A DNA stretch of 37,295 bases from Chloroflexota bacterium (GTDB lineage Bacteria; Chloroflexota; Dehalococcoidia; JACPQD01). Each line of letters begins with the position of its first letter. Within the stretch, counting starts at the first letter, position 1. Location of the stretch: the NCBI GenBank assembly GCA_016190665.1, contig JACPQD010000016.1, positions 1-37,295 of the forward strand, given 5' to 3'. A program made the translations under genes and the position numbers. The notes under the pieces were generated by a model, which was given only the letters and a program-made list of their open reading frames with translations, did no database searches and had not been told where the DNA came from. Below are positions 14,537 to 23,583 of this stretch, piece by piece.

Positions 14537-16258
14537 CTATTGCGCTATCCAGGTGTTTTCGTGCTGGTGGTTGTTGTAGACGGTCAGGCCGGGCCTCACG
14601 TTGCGTACCTCCGGCCACATTGCCCCCAGGTGATTCTGCCAATGCGACACCACGAAGGGTATGGTCTCCAGCACTTTGTACTGCATCTTCAGCAGTATCT
14701 CCCGGCGCTTAGCGACGTCCATGGTCCGCATCTGCTCCTCGAACATGGCGTCGAATTCCTTGTCGCTGTACTTGCCGTAGTTCTGCCCCGCCCCGGTGAG
14801 ATAGTAATCCCCCAGGATCACCCCGGGCTCAAAGACCTGCACTCCCAGGCTCAGGAAAGCGGTGACAAAACGGCCCTCAAAAAGGCGACCAATGAAACCG
14901 CCAGATTCCATGGCTTCCAAGTTCGCCTTTATCCCGGCCTTCGCCAACTGGTCTTTGAAGAACACCGCCGGCTGCTCCCAGATAGCGCCCGATCTGAACA
15001 TCACCGTTGTGTCAAATCCGTTGGGGAATCCGGCTTCGGCAAGCAACTTCCTGGCTTCCGCGACGTCGGCGTCCTTGGGCTGCCGGTAGCCGGGAAGCTT
15101 GGCGAGCTCGGCGGGCGGGATCGCCATGGGCGAATTGGGTGGCACTGAAGAGCCCACATCGCCCCTCCTCTCCGACACGATGCGGACCGCCTCCTGACGG
15201 TCCAGCGTAAGGCTAACCGCCCGCCGCACCCGGATGTCGCTCCAGGGGGCTGCATCCAGGCGCATGACGAATCGCCATAAGGTCGCTCCCTGGATCGGGG
15301 TGATTTTGATGGGAAGCTTATCCCTCTCGACGAGCTCGGCCTGACTCGGCGTCACCCCATTACCAAAGGCTGTGAGCAGGATTCTCTTTGTCCGTAGAGC
15401 GGCGAACCGGGTCGTCGCATCCGAAAGGACGAAAAACCTTATTCCATCCAGGTAGGGGCGGCCTTTGACGAAGTAGTCCTCGTTCTTCTTCACTTCCAGA
15501 ACGATGCCCGGCTCGTGCTTGAGGAACTTGAAGGGACCGGTCCCCACTACGTCCCGTTTCATGCTCCCCTTGCTCTCTATCACGTGCTTGGGCATGATCA
15601 CTTCCCACGCCGTGGAGAGCATGTCGATGAAGGCAGCCTGAGGATTATTAAGGACCACCTTGACAGTGTCCTTATCGATCACCTCGATGTCCCCTATGGC
15701 CGACAGCGCAACCCGTCTCGGGCTCGCGGTACCCGTGGGCGGCTTTCGGATGCGGTCCAGGCTGAACTTGACGTCCTCTGCGGTGAGCTGCTGGCCATCG
15801 TGCCACTTCACCCCCTTTTGCAGGTGGAACGTGTAAACTTTCCCGTCTTGGCTTACCTCCCATCTCTGCGCCAGGTCGCCGACGATCTTCGTCGGATCGA
15901 GGGGGTCGTACTTCGTCAGGGAGCTGTACGTGGAAGCAAGGGGCTGCAGCACGTAGACCGTGCTCTCCTGGTGTATGTCAAAGTTCGGCGTGGGACCGTT
16001 AATGTGCACCGGCAGAATGCCTCCAGACCTGGGCTGGTCCGCCGCCGGCTTAGGAGTGGCCGCTGGCGCCGCCGGCTTGGGAGTTGCCACTGGCGCCGCC
16101 GGCTTGGGAGTTGCCGCCGGCTTGGCTTCAGACTTGGCAGCCGGCGCGGACGGGGGCTGAGTTGCAGGGACCTTCGGCTGCGTTGCCGCTGGGGCGCAAC
16201 TGGCCGCTAGCAGTCCCAGGACGGTCAGGCAAATCACCACATAGGTCGTCAATCGCAT
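14537..16258 (-). CDS. Family-5 ABC substrate-binding lipoprotein (paralogue D)
   Basis: A 573-aa SBP_bac_5 lipoprotein. The lipobox LAASC puts the acylated Cys at residue 21. The linker (about 25-75) carries repeated ATPKPAAP units encoded by a direct DNA repeat around 16050-16120, a likely site of length variation. Blocks include SGGILPVHINGPTPNFDIHQE, KWHDGQQLTAEDVKF, VGTGPFKFLKHEPG and WSDIRVRRAVSLTLDR; the C-terminus is NTWIAQ. CGGAGG lies 6 nt before the ATG. It follows the intact prpD gene by 65 nt on the same strand, so receptor and enzyme are probably co-transcribed. Confidence 0.92.
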   Translation of the reverse strand: MRLTTYVVICLTVLGLLAASCAPAATQPKVPATQPPSAPAAKSEAKPAATPKPAAPVATPKPAAPAATPKPAADQPRSGGILPVHINGPTPNFDIHQESTVYVLQPLASTYSSLTKYDPLDPTKIVGDLAQRWEVSQDGKVYTFHLQKGVKWHDGQQLTAEDVKFSLDRIRKPPTGTASPRRVALSAIGDIEVIDKDTVKVVLNNPQAAFIDMLSTAWEVIMPKHVIESKGSMKRDVVGTGPFKFLKHEPGIVLEVKKNEDYFVKGRPYLDGIRFFVLSDATTRFAALRTKRILLTAFGNGVTPSQAELVERDKLPIKITPIQGATLWRFVMRLDAAPWSDIRVRRAVSLTLDRQEAVRIVSERRGDVGSSVPPNSPMAIPPAELAKLPGYRQPKDADVAEARKLLAEAGFPNGFDTTVMFRSGAIWEQPAVFFKDQLAKAGIKANLEAMESGGFIGRLFEGRFVTAFLSLGVQVFEPGVILGDYYLTGAGQNYGKYSDKEFDAMFEEQMRTMDVAKRREILLKMQYKVLETIPFVVSHWQNHLGAMWPEVRNVRPGLTVYNNHQHENTWIAQ

Positions 16259-16323
16259 CGTGAACCTCCGTTTCTGATCCTGACTAATTTTCCCTTTGCC
16301 GGCAAAAGAAGACTCGGCACTGT

Positions 16324-17697
16324 TTAGCTGATGAGCCGCACAATCTCCGCCACGTCCGCGACCTCCTCCAGGCCCAGGATGAGGTCTTTGGCCCGGGTTG
16401 CTCGCTCCTTTGATATGGGTTTGGGACTGAACTGGAGGCAGTCCCAGTACCTATCCAGGATCTCGCCCATTGACAGGGGCTTCTCTGGCTGTCCCTTGGC
16501 CTTCAGGACCGTCTGCGACCGCAGCGTCCGGCCGTCCTTGAGCTTGATCTCCACCGAAGCCCCCTCCCGGTCCGCCATATCCAGGTCCACTCTTATCCTG
16601 GGAGCAAGCTCCAAATAGCGCTGCTCTCCCAGCGCCTGCGCCGAGAAGTGCCCGAGCGATATCCTTCGGTCCGCCAAGGCGCACGCCAGCGCCCAGTATA
16701 TGCTGAACTGGGAATCCACGTCGTTCTGAGGCCTCAGCTTGGGCTCGCGAGGCTCAACGACCCGCCTGATGCGCACTGGCACATTTACCTTTACCGACTC
16801 TATGGAGTCCGGGGTAGCCACTTCGCTCACTAACGACAGGGTCGCGTCCAGAGGCGCGTGGATAAGCGCGCAGCAAGGGTAGGCCTTGAAGCCGAGTTGC
16901 GCACCCAGGAACTCAGACCCGAGGCCTCTGGTTGTGGCGTCCATGTCGAGCGCTTCGCCCTTATAGAAAAGCGGGTACAGTCCGTGCCTTCCCGTCAGGA
17001 AATGCTTGACTCCGGTGACGCCGAGCTTGGCCAGTTGGGCAGAGGTTATCCCGTTGCGCACGCCGAATCCCATTTGCAGGCGCAGCCCCAGGACGCCCTC
17101 TTCTTCAGTCCCCTGATAGTTTCCCGTCGTCTGCGCGTAGGCTAGCCCCATGGCGTTTATTAGCTCTTCCTCAGTGAGGCCGAGGAGCACCCCGGCGGCG
17201 ATGGTGGCGCCGAAGGTGGCGAAGACGTAGGTCGAGCACCATCCGGTGAGGATGGACTTCGGCACTGCCCTCACCAGACGCCCCTGTACGTCCGTGGCCA
17301 GGGCAATGGCGTGGAGCAAATCCTTGCCGTCAACGCGGCCAATATGCTCTGCCGTGGCGAAGGCCGCTGGGACGACGGATGTGGCGATGGCGTAGGCGCC
17401 GCCTCCTTCGAGCCAGAGCTTGTCCTCATATTCCAGGGCCTTGGCGAAGGCCCCGTTGGCTATGCCCGCCGTGCTGGCGGCGACGCGATCCCCGAAGCCA
17501 ATCACCGTCGCCTCGGGCGGCCCGCCGAGCTGGCGGACAAAAGCCACAATCTTATCGGAGCCTGGCGCTCCGGCCCCGGAAACGCAACTGGCCAGCGTCC
17601 AGAGCACCTCCCGGCGCGCAGCATCGATAGCTTCCGCGGGCAGGTCCGAATAGGACGTAGCCTTAATATGTCTAATCAGTTGCTCCTCAAGGGTCAC
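16324..17697 (-). CDS. MmgE/PrpD family protein
   Basis: A 457-aa protein of the MmgE/PrpD family, which includes 2-methylcitrate dehydratase and cis-aconitate decarboxylase. Family members dehydrate or decarboxylate tricarboxylic-type acids in the cytosol. Visible features are a helical N-terminal half with ASCVSGAGAPGSDKIVAF and LEYEDKLWLEGG, the GGAYAIATSVVPAAFATAE region, and a C-terminal domain with FKAYPCCALIHAPLDA and VDSQFSIYWALACALADRRIS. The length is typical. The start is GTG, with AAAGGAG 6 nt upstream. It lies 65 nt upstream of SBP paralogue D. A decayed second prpD copy at 11815-12300 sits in an equivalent place beside paralogue C. The exact substrate cannot be assigned; the family is known for many members outside the methylcitrate cycle. 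Confidence 0.9.
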   Translation of the reverse strand: MTLEEQLIRHIKATSYSDLPAEAIDAARREVLWTLASCVSGAGAPGSDKIVAFVRQLGGPPEATVIGFGDRVAASTAGIANGAFAKALEYEDKLWLEGGGAYAIATSVVPAAFATAEHIGRVDGKDLLHAIALATDVQGRLVRAVPKSILTGWCSTYVFATFGATIAAGVLLGLTEEELINAMGLAYAQTTGNYQGTEEEGVLGLRLQMGFGVRNGITSAQLAKLGVTGVKHFLTGRHGLYPLFYKGEALDMDATTRGLGSEFLGAQLGFKAYPCCALIHAPLDATLSLVSEVATPDSIESVKVNVPVRIRRVVEPREPKLRPQNDVDSQFSIYWALACALADRRISLGHFSAQALGEQRYLELAPRIRVDLDMADREGASVEIKLKDGRTLRSQTVLKAKGQPEKPLSMGEILDRYWDCLQFSPKPISKERATRAKDLILGLEEVADVAEIVRLIS

Positions 17698-17796
17698 TCC
17701 TATCTCCTTTCACACGCAACAATCCAGCGAAGTCGGTCTGCGCCCCGCACCGGAGCACGGAGCATCGAGTTCTCCCGTCAACTATCCCGCGTACTT

Positions 17797-17953
17797 ATGG
17801 TCATTAATGAAATGACATACCATGACCGCAGGACGAATCCCCCTTAGTCCCCCTTTCCGAAAGGGGGAGGTTCTGCCTCTCCCCTGAGACAGGCTCAGGG
17901 GAGATTGAGAGGGATTGCGTGCGCAACGTCACATTTATACGTCCAATAACCAT
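17797..17953. mobile_element. MITE-like element, copy 1 (157 bp)
   Basis: No coding capacity. Imperfect terminal inverted repeats: the left end begins ATGGTCATTAATGAAATGAC, and the right end reversed begins ATGGTTATTGGACG and continues to AAATGTGAC. The interior has conserved AATCCCCCTTAGTCCCCC, a CCCCCTTTCCGAAAGGGGG hairpin and a second hairpin CCCCTGAG-ACAGG-CTCAGGGG. An inverted copy is at 28404-28566. It lies between the stop of SBP paralogue E and the prpD gene. No clear target-site duplication is visible. Confidence 0.8.
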
Positions 17954-17986
17954 CAGTGCGCGCTACCCAGGAACCCATTCCCTTAG

Positions 17987-19648
17987 TTACTTGCTAAGCC
18001 AGATCTCCTCCAGTTTGTTGTGCAGGTAGGTCCCGCCGGTGGCGGTATAGCCCTTGACCTCCGGCCAGAAGGCGATGAAGGAGTTGTTCCAACCCAGCAT
18101 GACGTGGGGCACCGTCTCCGCTATCCTCTGTTGGAGTTGCCAAACGATCTTCTTGCGCTCCTGGGGGTCGCCAGTTTGCGACTGCTTGAAGAAGAGCTGA
18201 AGGGTCTCCTCGTCATCGAGGGTGGAGAAAATGCCGCCCAGCTTTCGGGAGATTACCCGTCCCGCGCCGTCGGGATCGGGGTAAGGGAGGAAGGGCACCA
18301 CCAGCATCGTATCGAAGGTCAGTTTGCTTCTCCTGTCGACCCAGATGCTGTACTCGAGCACTTCCAGCTTCAGGTCTATGTCAATCTTCGCCAACTGATC
18401 TTTCAGAAAGGTGGCGCCGTTCTCGTAGAGGGGATACGCTGCCCGCACCAGCACATTGGAGCTGAAGCCCTTTGGATAGCCCGCCTCGGCCAGTAGCCGC
18501 TTCGCCTCGGCTATGTCCTCGTCCTTCGGCTTCCTGAAGCCGGGCATCTTCATCGTCTCCTCCTTCGGGAGGGCCCACTCCCCAGCAAAGAAGCTCACTC
18601 CCAGCTCGCCCGCACCGCCGGTAACCACGCTTAGCCCTCTCTCACGGTCCACCGCAAGAAAGGCGGCCCTTCTGACTCGAACGTCGCTCCAGGGAGACCT
18701 TGTCGTATTCGGCATGAGGCCAAAGGCCTCGGCGGAGGTATAGGGTCTAACGACGGCCTGGGGCATAGCCTTCTTTATGGCTTCCACATGCGAGGCGCCC
18801 AGCTCCCCCTGCGCGGGCGGATGGCCGTAAATTGTCACCCTGCCAGCCCGGAAGGCGGCCATCCTGGTGGCCGCGTCCTTGATGATGTAGTAAGTGACGC
18901 CATCCAGGTAGGGAAGCCCTTTGACGAAATAGGCGTCATTCTTCACCACGGCGATACTAACGCCGGCCACATAGTCTTTGAATTTGAAGGGGCCAGTGCC
19001 AACCACGTCTTGCTTCAGGTTCCCTTTGGCCTCGATGATATGCTTGGGGCCGATGAACCCCCGGCCGTGGGCCAGGCCAGCCGGGAACCCCATCTGGGGC
19101 TGTTTCATGGTCACCTGCAGCGTATTCTCGTCCGGGGCGTCTACTTTGTCGACGCTCTCGGTGATGAACTTGAGGCCGCTGTACTTGTTCATCCTATCCA
19201 GGCTGATCCGGGCATCAGCCGAAGTGAAGGGTCTGCCATCGTGCCACCTGACTCCCTTTCGAAGCTGGAAGGTGTAGACCTTCCCATCCGGGCTTAGCTG
19301 CCACCGTTCCGCCAGGTCGGCCACTATCTTCTCACTCTGGTCATACTGCAAGAGGCTGCTGTAAACTCCCCCCAAGGGCGCGAACAGGGTTATGGTCGCG
19401 GCCTCGTGGATATCCAGGGTCGGTGGGTCAGAGATGGAGGGCAGCGGGAGAGTTGCCCCGTATCGAGGCTGTTCTGCCGCCGGTTTCGGAGTGGCGGCTG
19501 GCGCGGCTGTCTTCGGACTTGGGGCCGTCGCCGGCGCCGCCGGCTTGGCAGTGGCCGCCGGCGCTGCCGCCGGGGCGCAGGCAGCCATCAAGAGCGGCAA
19601 CAGCGCCAGAAAACAGGCCGCGCAGAGGACGTGCTTCTTTCGCTCCAT
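17987..19648 (-). CDS. Family-5 ABC substrate-binding lipoprotein (paralogue E)
   Basis: A 553-aa SBP_bac_5 lipoprotein. The lipobox LMAAC puts the acylated Cys at residue 24; an Ala/Pro/Lys linker runs to about 60. Blocks include YGATLPLPSISDPPTLDIHE, RWHDGRPFTSADARI, VGTGPFKFKDY and WSDVRVRRAAFLAVDRERG; the C-terminus is EIWLSK. The start is placed at 19648 because AAGGAGGAG sits just upstream; the longer ORF to 19762 adds a basic stretch without signal-peptide character. The 177-nt gap to paralogue F contains no gene. The MITE-like element lies just downstream. Confidence 0.9.
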   Translation of the reverse strand: MERKKHVLCAACFLALLPLLMAACAPAAAPAATAKPAAPATAPSPKTAAPAATPKPAAEQPRYGATLPLPSISDPPTLDIHEAATITLFAPLGGVYSSLLQYDQSEKIVADLAERWQLSPDGKVYTFQLRKGVRWHDGRPFTSADARISLDRMNKYSGLKFITESVDKVDAPDENTLQVTMKQPQMGFPAGLAHGRGFIGPKHIIEAKGNLKQDVVGTGPFKFKDYVAGVSIAVVKNDAYFVKGLPYLDGVTYYIIKDAATRMAAFRAGRVTIYGHPPAQGELGASHVEAIKKAMPQAVVRPYTSAEAFGLMPNTTRSPWSDVRVRRAAFLAVDRERGLSVVTGGAGELGVSFFAGEWALPKEETMKMPGFRKPKDEDIAEAKRLLAEAGYPKGFSSNVLVRAAYPLYENGATFLKDQLAKIDIDLKLEVLEYSIWVDRRSKLTFDTMLVVPFLPYPDPDGAGRVISRKLGGIFSTLDDEETLQLFFKQSQTGDPQERKKIVWQLQQRIAETVPHVMLGWNNSFIAFWPEVKGYTATGGTYLHNKLEEIWLSK

Positions 19649-19825
19649 AGTCTCCTCCTTGACCGATGCAGTACCAAGTTGTAAAAGTGAACGTAACACA
19701 ATTTTGGGCACACGCCCGTTTCTTTTACTTTCCTCGCCCTTGACAGGAGAGGCTAGAGTCAATAAAGCGCAACTAAGCAGCAGTATTCTCGAAGTTGGGA
19801 AAGCTGACCAGCGTTAGTCTAGCCG

Positions 19826-21562
19826 TTATTTGGCAAGCCAAACATTCTGGAACTTCATATTATTATAGACGCTGACATCGCCCACGTGTCTCACCTCTTT
19901 CCAGAATCCGGACTCGTAGATAGCCCAGTAGAGGACAGAGAAGGGAGCCAGCTCATGCAGCTTCCGCTGCATGTTGAGAACGATCTCCTTTCGCTTCGCT
20001 GGATCCATGGCACGACTTTGCTCCTTGTACCACTCGCTCATCTGCTCGTCCTTGTAGTCACTGAAATTGCGGGGGACGCCGGGAACGAAGTTCTGCCCGA
20101 AAATCTGGTCCGGGTCAGCTAAGCCGCCGGAAGCGCCTGTAAAAGCAATGTCAAAATCGCGCCTGTAAAGCATTTCATACATGCTGCCCTGATCCTTCAG
20201 CACTATTGTAAGGTCCATGCCTATTTGGGCCAGTTGCTCCTTGGCGCTGGTCGCGGCGCGCTCTATCTGTGGTGCATCCCTGGATAGAGTGGGAACCTTA
20301 AGGCCCTGAGAGTATCCAGCCTCAGCCAACAGTCTCTTAGCTTCGGCGATGTCGGCATCCTTGGGCAGACGGTAGCCCGGCATGTTCAATAGCTCAGCCT
20401 CCGGAAGGCCCCATTGTCCCGGCGGCATGAAACTTCCGACCTCGCCAACCCCTTCTACTGCGACCTTGATTATCTTCTGGCGATCGACCGTCAGGTCTAG
20501 GGCGCGGCGCACACGAAGGTCGCTCCAGGGAGATTTAGTGGTGTTCATCCACAGGGTTTGACCCGTCGGCGCGCGGAACTTCACGACAGCGATGTTGTCG
20601 CTCAACTCCTTGTCTCTTCGAATGGTCTCCGACTGAGAGGGAGTCAGCCCCTGGAAGTTGAAGGGTGTAAGTTGAACCCGGTGCGTCCTCAGCGCAGCAA
20701 ACCTCGTAGCGGCATCAGGGATGATGTACCAGGTGATGCCGTCCAGATAGGGGCGGCCCTTGATAAAGTAAGTGGAGTTCTTCACCACGGAGATGCTGCT
20801 GCCCGGGACGTAGGACTTGAATTTGTAAGGCCCGGTCCCCACCACGTCTCTCCTCATATTCCCCTTGGCCTCGAAGACATGTTTGGGTACCACCACCATT
20901 CGCCCGTCGCCCAAGTTATCCAGGAATGATGCGCTCGGGTATTGGAGACTTATCTTCAGGATATCCTTTCCTGAGGCCTCCACTTTCTGGACGGCGGCCA
21001 CGTACTCCTTCCGGGTACTGACCACTCCCCTTGGCGGATTGCGCACCACGTCCAGCGTAAAGCGAGCGTCCTCAGCCGTGAAGGCAACGCCATCGTGCCA
21101 CGTGACGTTCTCCTGCAAATAGAAGGTGTAGGACATGCCATCGGGGCTCATGTCCCATTTTTTCGCCAGGTCTCCGATCACCTTGGTCTGATCCAAGGGG
21201 TCGTGCTGCACCAGGCCGCTGTAGCACGGAGCAATAGGAGATACGGACTGGACGACGCTTTCCTGGATCATATCGTAGCTTACCGGGTTGGCATAGGCGG
21301 CGATAGCCAGTATCCCACCGTATCTTGGCTCCTCCACTGCCAGTTTGGGGGTGGCGGACGGCGGAGTAGGCAGTGGCGCCTCCAGCTTTGGAGGAGCCAC
21401 TGCCGGCTTCGATGCGGGGGTTTCCGCAACAGGCGCTTTGGCCGCCGGTACCGCCGGCTTGGCAGTGACCGCAGGCACTGCCGCTGGAGCGCAGGCAGCC
21501 AGCAGCAGGGGAACCAACACAGAAAAGCAGAGGAGTTTGAGCAAATGCCTCTTACGCGCCAT
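19826..21562 (-). CDS. Family-5 ABC substrate-binding lipoprotein (paralogue F)
   Basis: A 578-aa SBP_bac_5 lipoprotein. The lipobox LLAAC is followed by a long Ala/Pro/Lys linker (about 25-75). Blocks include YGGILAIAAYANPVSYDMIQE, TWHDGVAFTAEDARF, VGTGPYKFKSYVPGSS and WSDLRVRRALDLTVDR. It is nearly collinear with paralogue G: both share VAETPA-KP in the linker, LTPSQ-E-I--DKE, DIAFTGASGG/DIAFMGASAG and an identical NNMKFQNVWLAK end, so the pair is a fairly recent tandem duplication. The start is the ATG at 21562, preceded by AAGGAGGT at 7 nt, rather than the GTG three codons upstream that overlaps this site. Confidence 0.92.
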   Translation of the reverse strand: MARKRHLLKLLCFSVLVPLLLAACAPAAVPAVTAKPAVPAAKAPVAETPASKPAVAPPKLEAPLPTPPSATPKLAVEEPRYGGILAIAAYANPVSYDMIQESVVQSVSPIAPCYSGLVQHDPLDQTKVIGDLAKKWDMSPDGMSYTFYLQENVTWHDGVAFTAEDARFTLDVVRNPPRGVVSTRKEYVAAVQKVEASGKDILKISLQYPSASFLDNLGDGRMVVVPKHVFEAKGNMRRDVVGTGPYKFKSYVPGSSISVVKNSTYFIKGRPYLDGITWYIIPDAATRFAALRTHRVQLTPFNFQGLTPSQSETIRRDKELSDNIAVVKFRAPTGQTLWMNTTKSPWSDLRVRRALDLTVDRQKIIKVAVEGVGEVGSFMPPGQWGLPEAELLNMPGYRLPKDADIAEAKRLLAEAGYSQGLKVPTLSRDAPQIERAATSAKEQLAQIGMDLTIVLKDQGSMYEMLYRRDFDIAFTGASGGLADPDQIFGQNFVPGVPRNFSDYKDEQMSEWYKEQSRAMDPAKRKEIVLNMQRKLHELAPFSVLYWAIYESGFWKEVRHVGDVSVYNNMKFQNVWLAK

Positions 21563-21621
21563 GAATTCCACCTCCTTCGGTCGCTATCGCATCGATGCGC
21601 ACGACCGGCATGAACGCGTTT

Positions 21622-23355
21622 CTATTTCGCAAGCCAGACGTTTTGGAACTTCATGTTGTTGTAAAAGTTGACGATTTCCCCCAGACCTCTTACCTCTTTC
21701 CAAATGCCCACCTGGTATATGGACCAGTACAGGGCCGAGAAGGGGACTATTTCATGCAGCCTCCTCTGTATGTTGAGCACGATCTCCCTTCGCTTAGCCT
21801 CATCCAACGCCTGGCTTTGTTCCTTGTACAAGTCGGCCACGCGCTGGTCATCGTGGCCACTGAAATTGCGCGGGACGCCCGGGATAAAGTTCTGCCCGAA
21901 GAGCTGATCGGGGTCCGCCATGCCGGCGGAGGCGCCCATGAAGGCGATGTCGAAGTCCCGCTTGTAGACCAGATCAAGAAAGTTGGCTATATCCTTGAAC
22001 GTAATGGTCAGCTCAATCCCTATGGCCGCCAGTTGCTCCTTGGCGGCCAGCGCGGAGCGCTGCGTCGGCATGGGCTGCTCCCTGAGTATGGTAGGGACCT
22101 TCAGGCCCTGGGCGTACCCAGCGTCAGCGACGAGCCTCTTAGCCTCGGCGATGTCGGCGTCTTTGGGGTATCGAAAGCCGGGCATCTTCGCGAGTTCATC
22201 CTCGGGAAGGCCCCACTTGCCTGGAGGCATGTAGCTTCCGAGCCGGCCCATGCCTTCCGCCGCCACTTTGACTACCTTCTGACGGTCAAGAGTCAGGTCT
22301 ACGGCGCGCCGCAACCGGATGTCACTCCACGGGGGCCTGGTGGTGTTCATCCACAATATCTGGCCCGAAGGGGAAGGATAGCTCACGACCGTGATGTTAG
22401 CGCTCGCCTCTTTGTCCTTCTGGATGATTTCAGCCTGGGAAGGGGTCAGCCCCTGGATGTTAGAAGGCGTCAGTTGAATCCGGTGCGTCCTCAGGGCGGC
22501 GAATCTCGTACCAACATCGGGGATGATGTACCAGGTGATGCCATCCAGGTAGGGGCGCCCTTCAATAAAGTAGTCCGGGTTCTTTACTACGGAGAAGGTG
22601 CTGCCTGGGACATAGGACTTGAATTTGTAGGGGCCGGTGCCGACTACGTCCCTCTTCATATTCCCTTTGGCCTCGAAGACGTGCTTCGGCGCCATAACCA
22701 GTCTGCCATCGCCCAGATTGTCCAGAAAGGAGGCGCTGGGGTACTTGAGGCTGACTTTCAATGTGTCCTTGCCCGAGGCCTCCACCTTCTGGATGGAGGC
22801 GAGAAGCGCTTTGTTCGGACTGACGATCCCCCGGGGAGGGTCGCGGATGAGGTCGAGAGTGTAGCGGACATCCTCAGCCGTGAAGGCAACGCCATCTTGC
22901 CATTTCACATTCTCCTGCAAATAGAAGGTATAGGACATGCCATCGGGGCTCACGTCCCATCTTTTGGCCAGGTCCCCGATCACCCTGGTCTGGTCCAGCG
23001 GGTCGTGCTGCACGATGCCGCTGTAGCACGGGACGACGAGGGCCACCGTCTGGAAGATGTTCTCCTGGACTATGTCGAAGTTCGCGGGGTCCGCAGCGTT
23101 GCTGATGTAGAGGGTCCCGCCATACCGAGGCTCTTGACCCGCCGGTTTCGGGGTAGCGGACGGTGGAGTGGGAGTTGGCGCACCCACCTTTGAAGGAGCC
23201 GCCGTTGGCTTGGCTGCGGGGGTCTCCGCCACGGGCGCCTTCGCTGACGGCGCCGCTGGCTTCGACGCCGGAGTGGGCGCTATCGCCGGAGCGCAGCCGG
23301 CCAGCAGCAGCCCGAGGACAATCAACCCGGTCGCGGTGAGGTCTCTTTTCCGCAT
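21622..23355 (-). CDS. Family-5 ABC substrate-binding lipoprotein (paralogue G)
   Basis: A 577-aa SBP_bac_5 lipoprotein, the first gene of the minus-strand array. It has a canonical lipobox, LLAGC, and an Ala/Pro/Lys/Thr linker to about residue 68. Blocks include YGGTLYISNAADPANFDIVQE, KWQDGVAFTAEDVRY, VGTGPYKFKSYVPGST and WSDIRLRRAVDLTLDR; the end is NVWLAK. AAAGGAG lies 7 nt before the ATG at 23355. The open frame continues far upstream, antisense to tldD, but that extension has no signal peptide and no homology, so it is rejected. The paralogue F gene follows after 59 nt. It is divergent from tldD across 228 nt. Confidence 0.92.
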   Translation of the reverse strand: MRKRDLTATGLIVLGLLLAGCAPAIAPTPASKPAAPSAKAPVAETPAAKPTAAPSKVGAPTPTPPSATPKPAGQEPRYGGTLYISNAADPANFDIVQENIFQTVALVVPCYSGIVQHDPLDQTRVIGDLAKRWDVSPDGMSYTFYLQENVKWQDGVAFTAEDVRYTLDLIRDPPRGIVSPNKALLASIQKVEASGKDTLKVSLKYPSASFLDNLGDGRLVMAPKHVFEAKGNMKRDVVGTGPYKFKSYVPGSTFSVVKNPDYFIEGRPYLDGITWYIIPDVGTRFAALRTHRIQLTPSNIQGLTPSQAEIIQKDKEASANITVVSYPSPSGQILWMNTTRPPWSDIRLRRAVDLTLDRQKVVKVAAEGMGRLGSYMPPGKWGLPEDELAKMPGFRYPKDADIAEAKRLVADAGYAQGLKVPTILREQPMPTQRSALAAKEQLAAIGIELTITFKDIANFLDLVYKRDFDIAFMGASAGMADPDQLFGQNFIPGVPRNFSGHDDQRVADLYKEQSQALDEAKRREIVLNIQRRLHEIVPFSALYWSIYQVGIWKEVRGLGEIVNFYNNMKFQNVWLAK

Positions 23356-23514
23356 GATAATCTCCTTTCTCATCGGTGGCGGCGATAGGGACAGGGACTG
23401 GCCGCCAGACCAATCAAAGTCTGCCGATTCTTGTAGTATACAGTTATTGTCAAGACAAAAAATGATATAAGGGTTGTAGCTAAAGGCTATATCCTTTGAA
23501 GACCTTGCCCCGGG

Positions 23515-23544
23515 TTGACAAGCCCCTTTGCCCCATGCAAGACT
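23515..23544 (+). promoter_or_regulatory. Possible promoter of the tldD operon
   Basis: A perfect -35 TTGACA (23515-23520) is followed by an 18-nt spacer and a weak -10 AAGACT (23539-23544) with TG one base upstream (extended -10). The 23356-23583 spacer also has a minus-strand TATACT (23440-23435) that could serve paralogue G. Neither is certain. Confidence 0.35.
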
Positions 23545-23583
23545 GAGGGTAAGGACACTGGAATCTGAACAGGATGATGGCCT

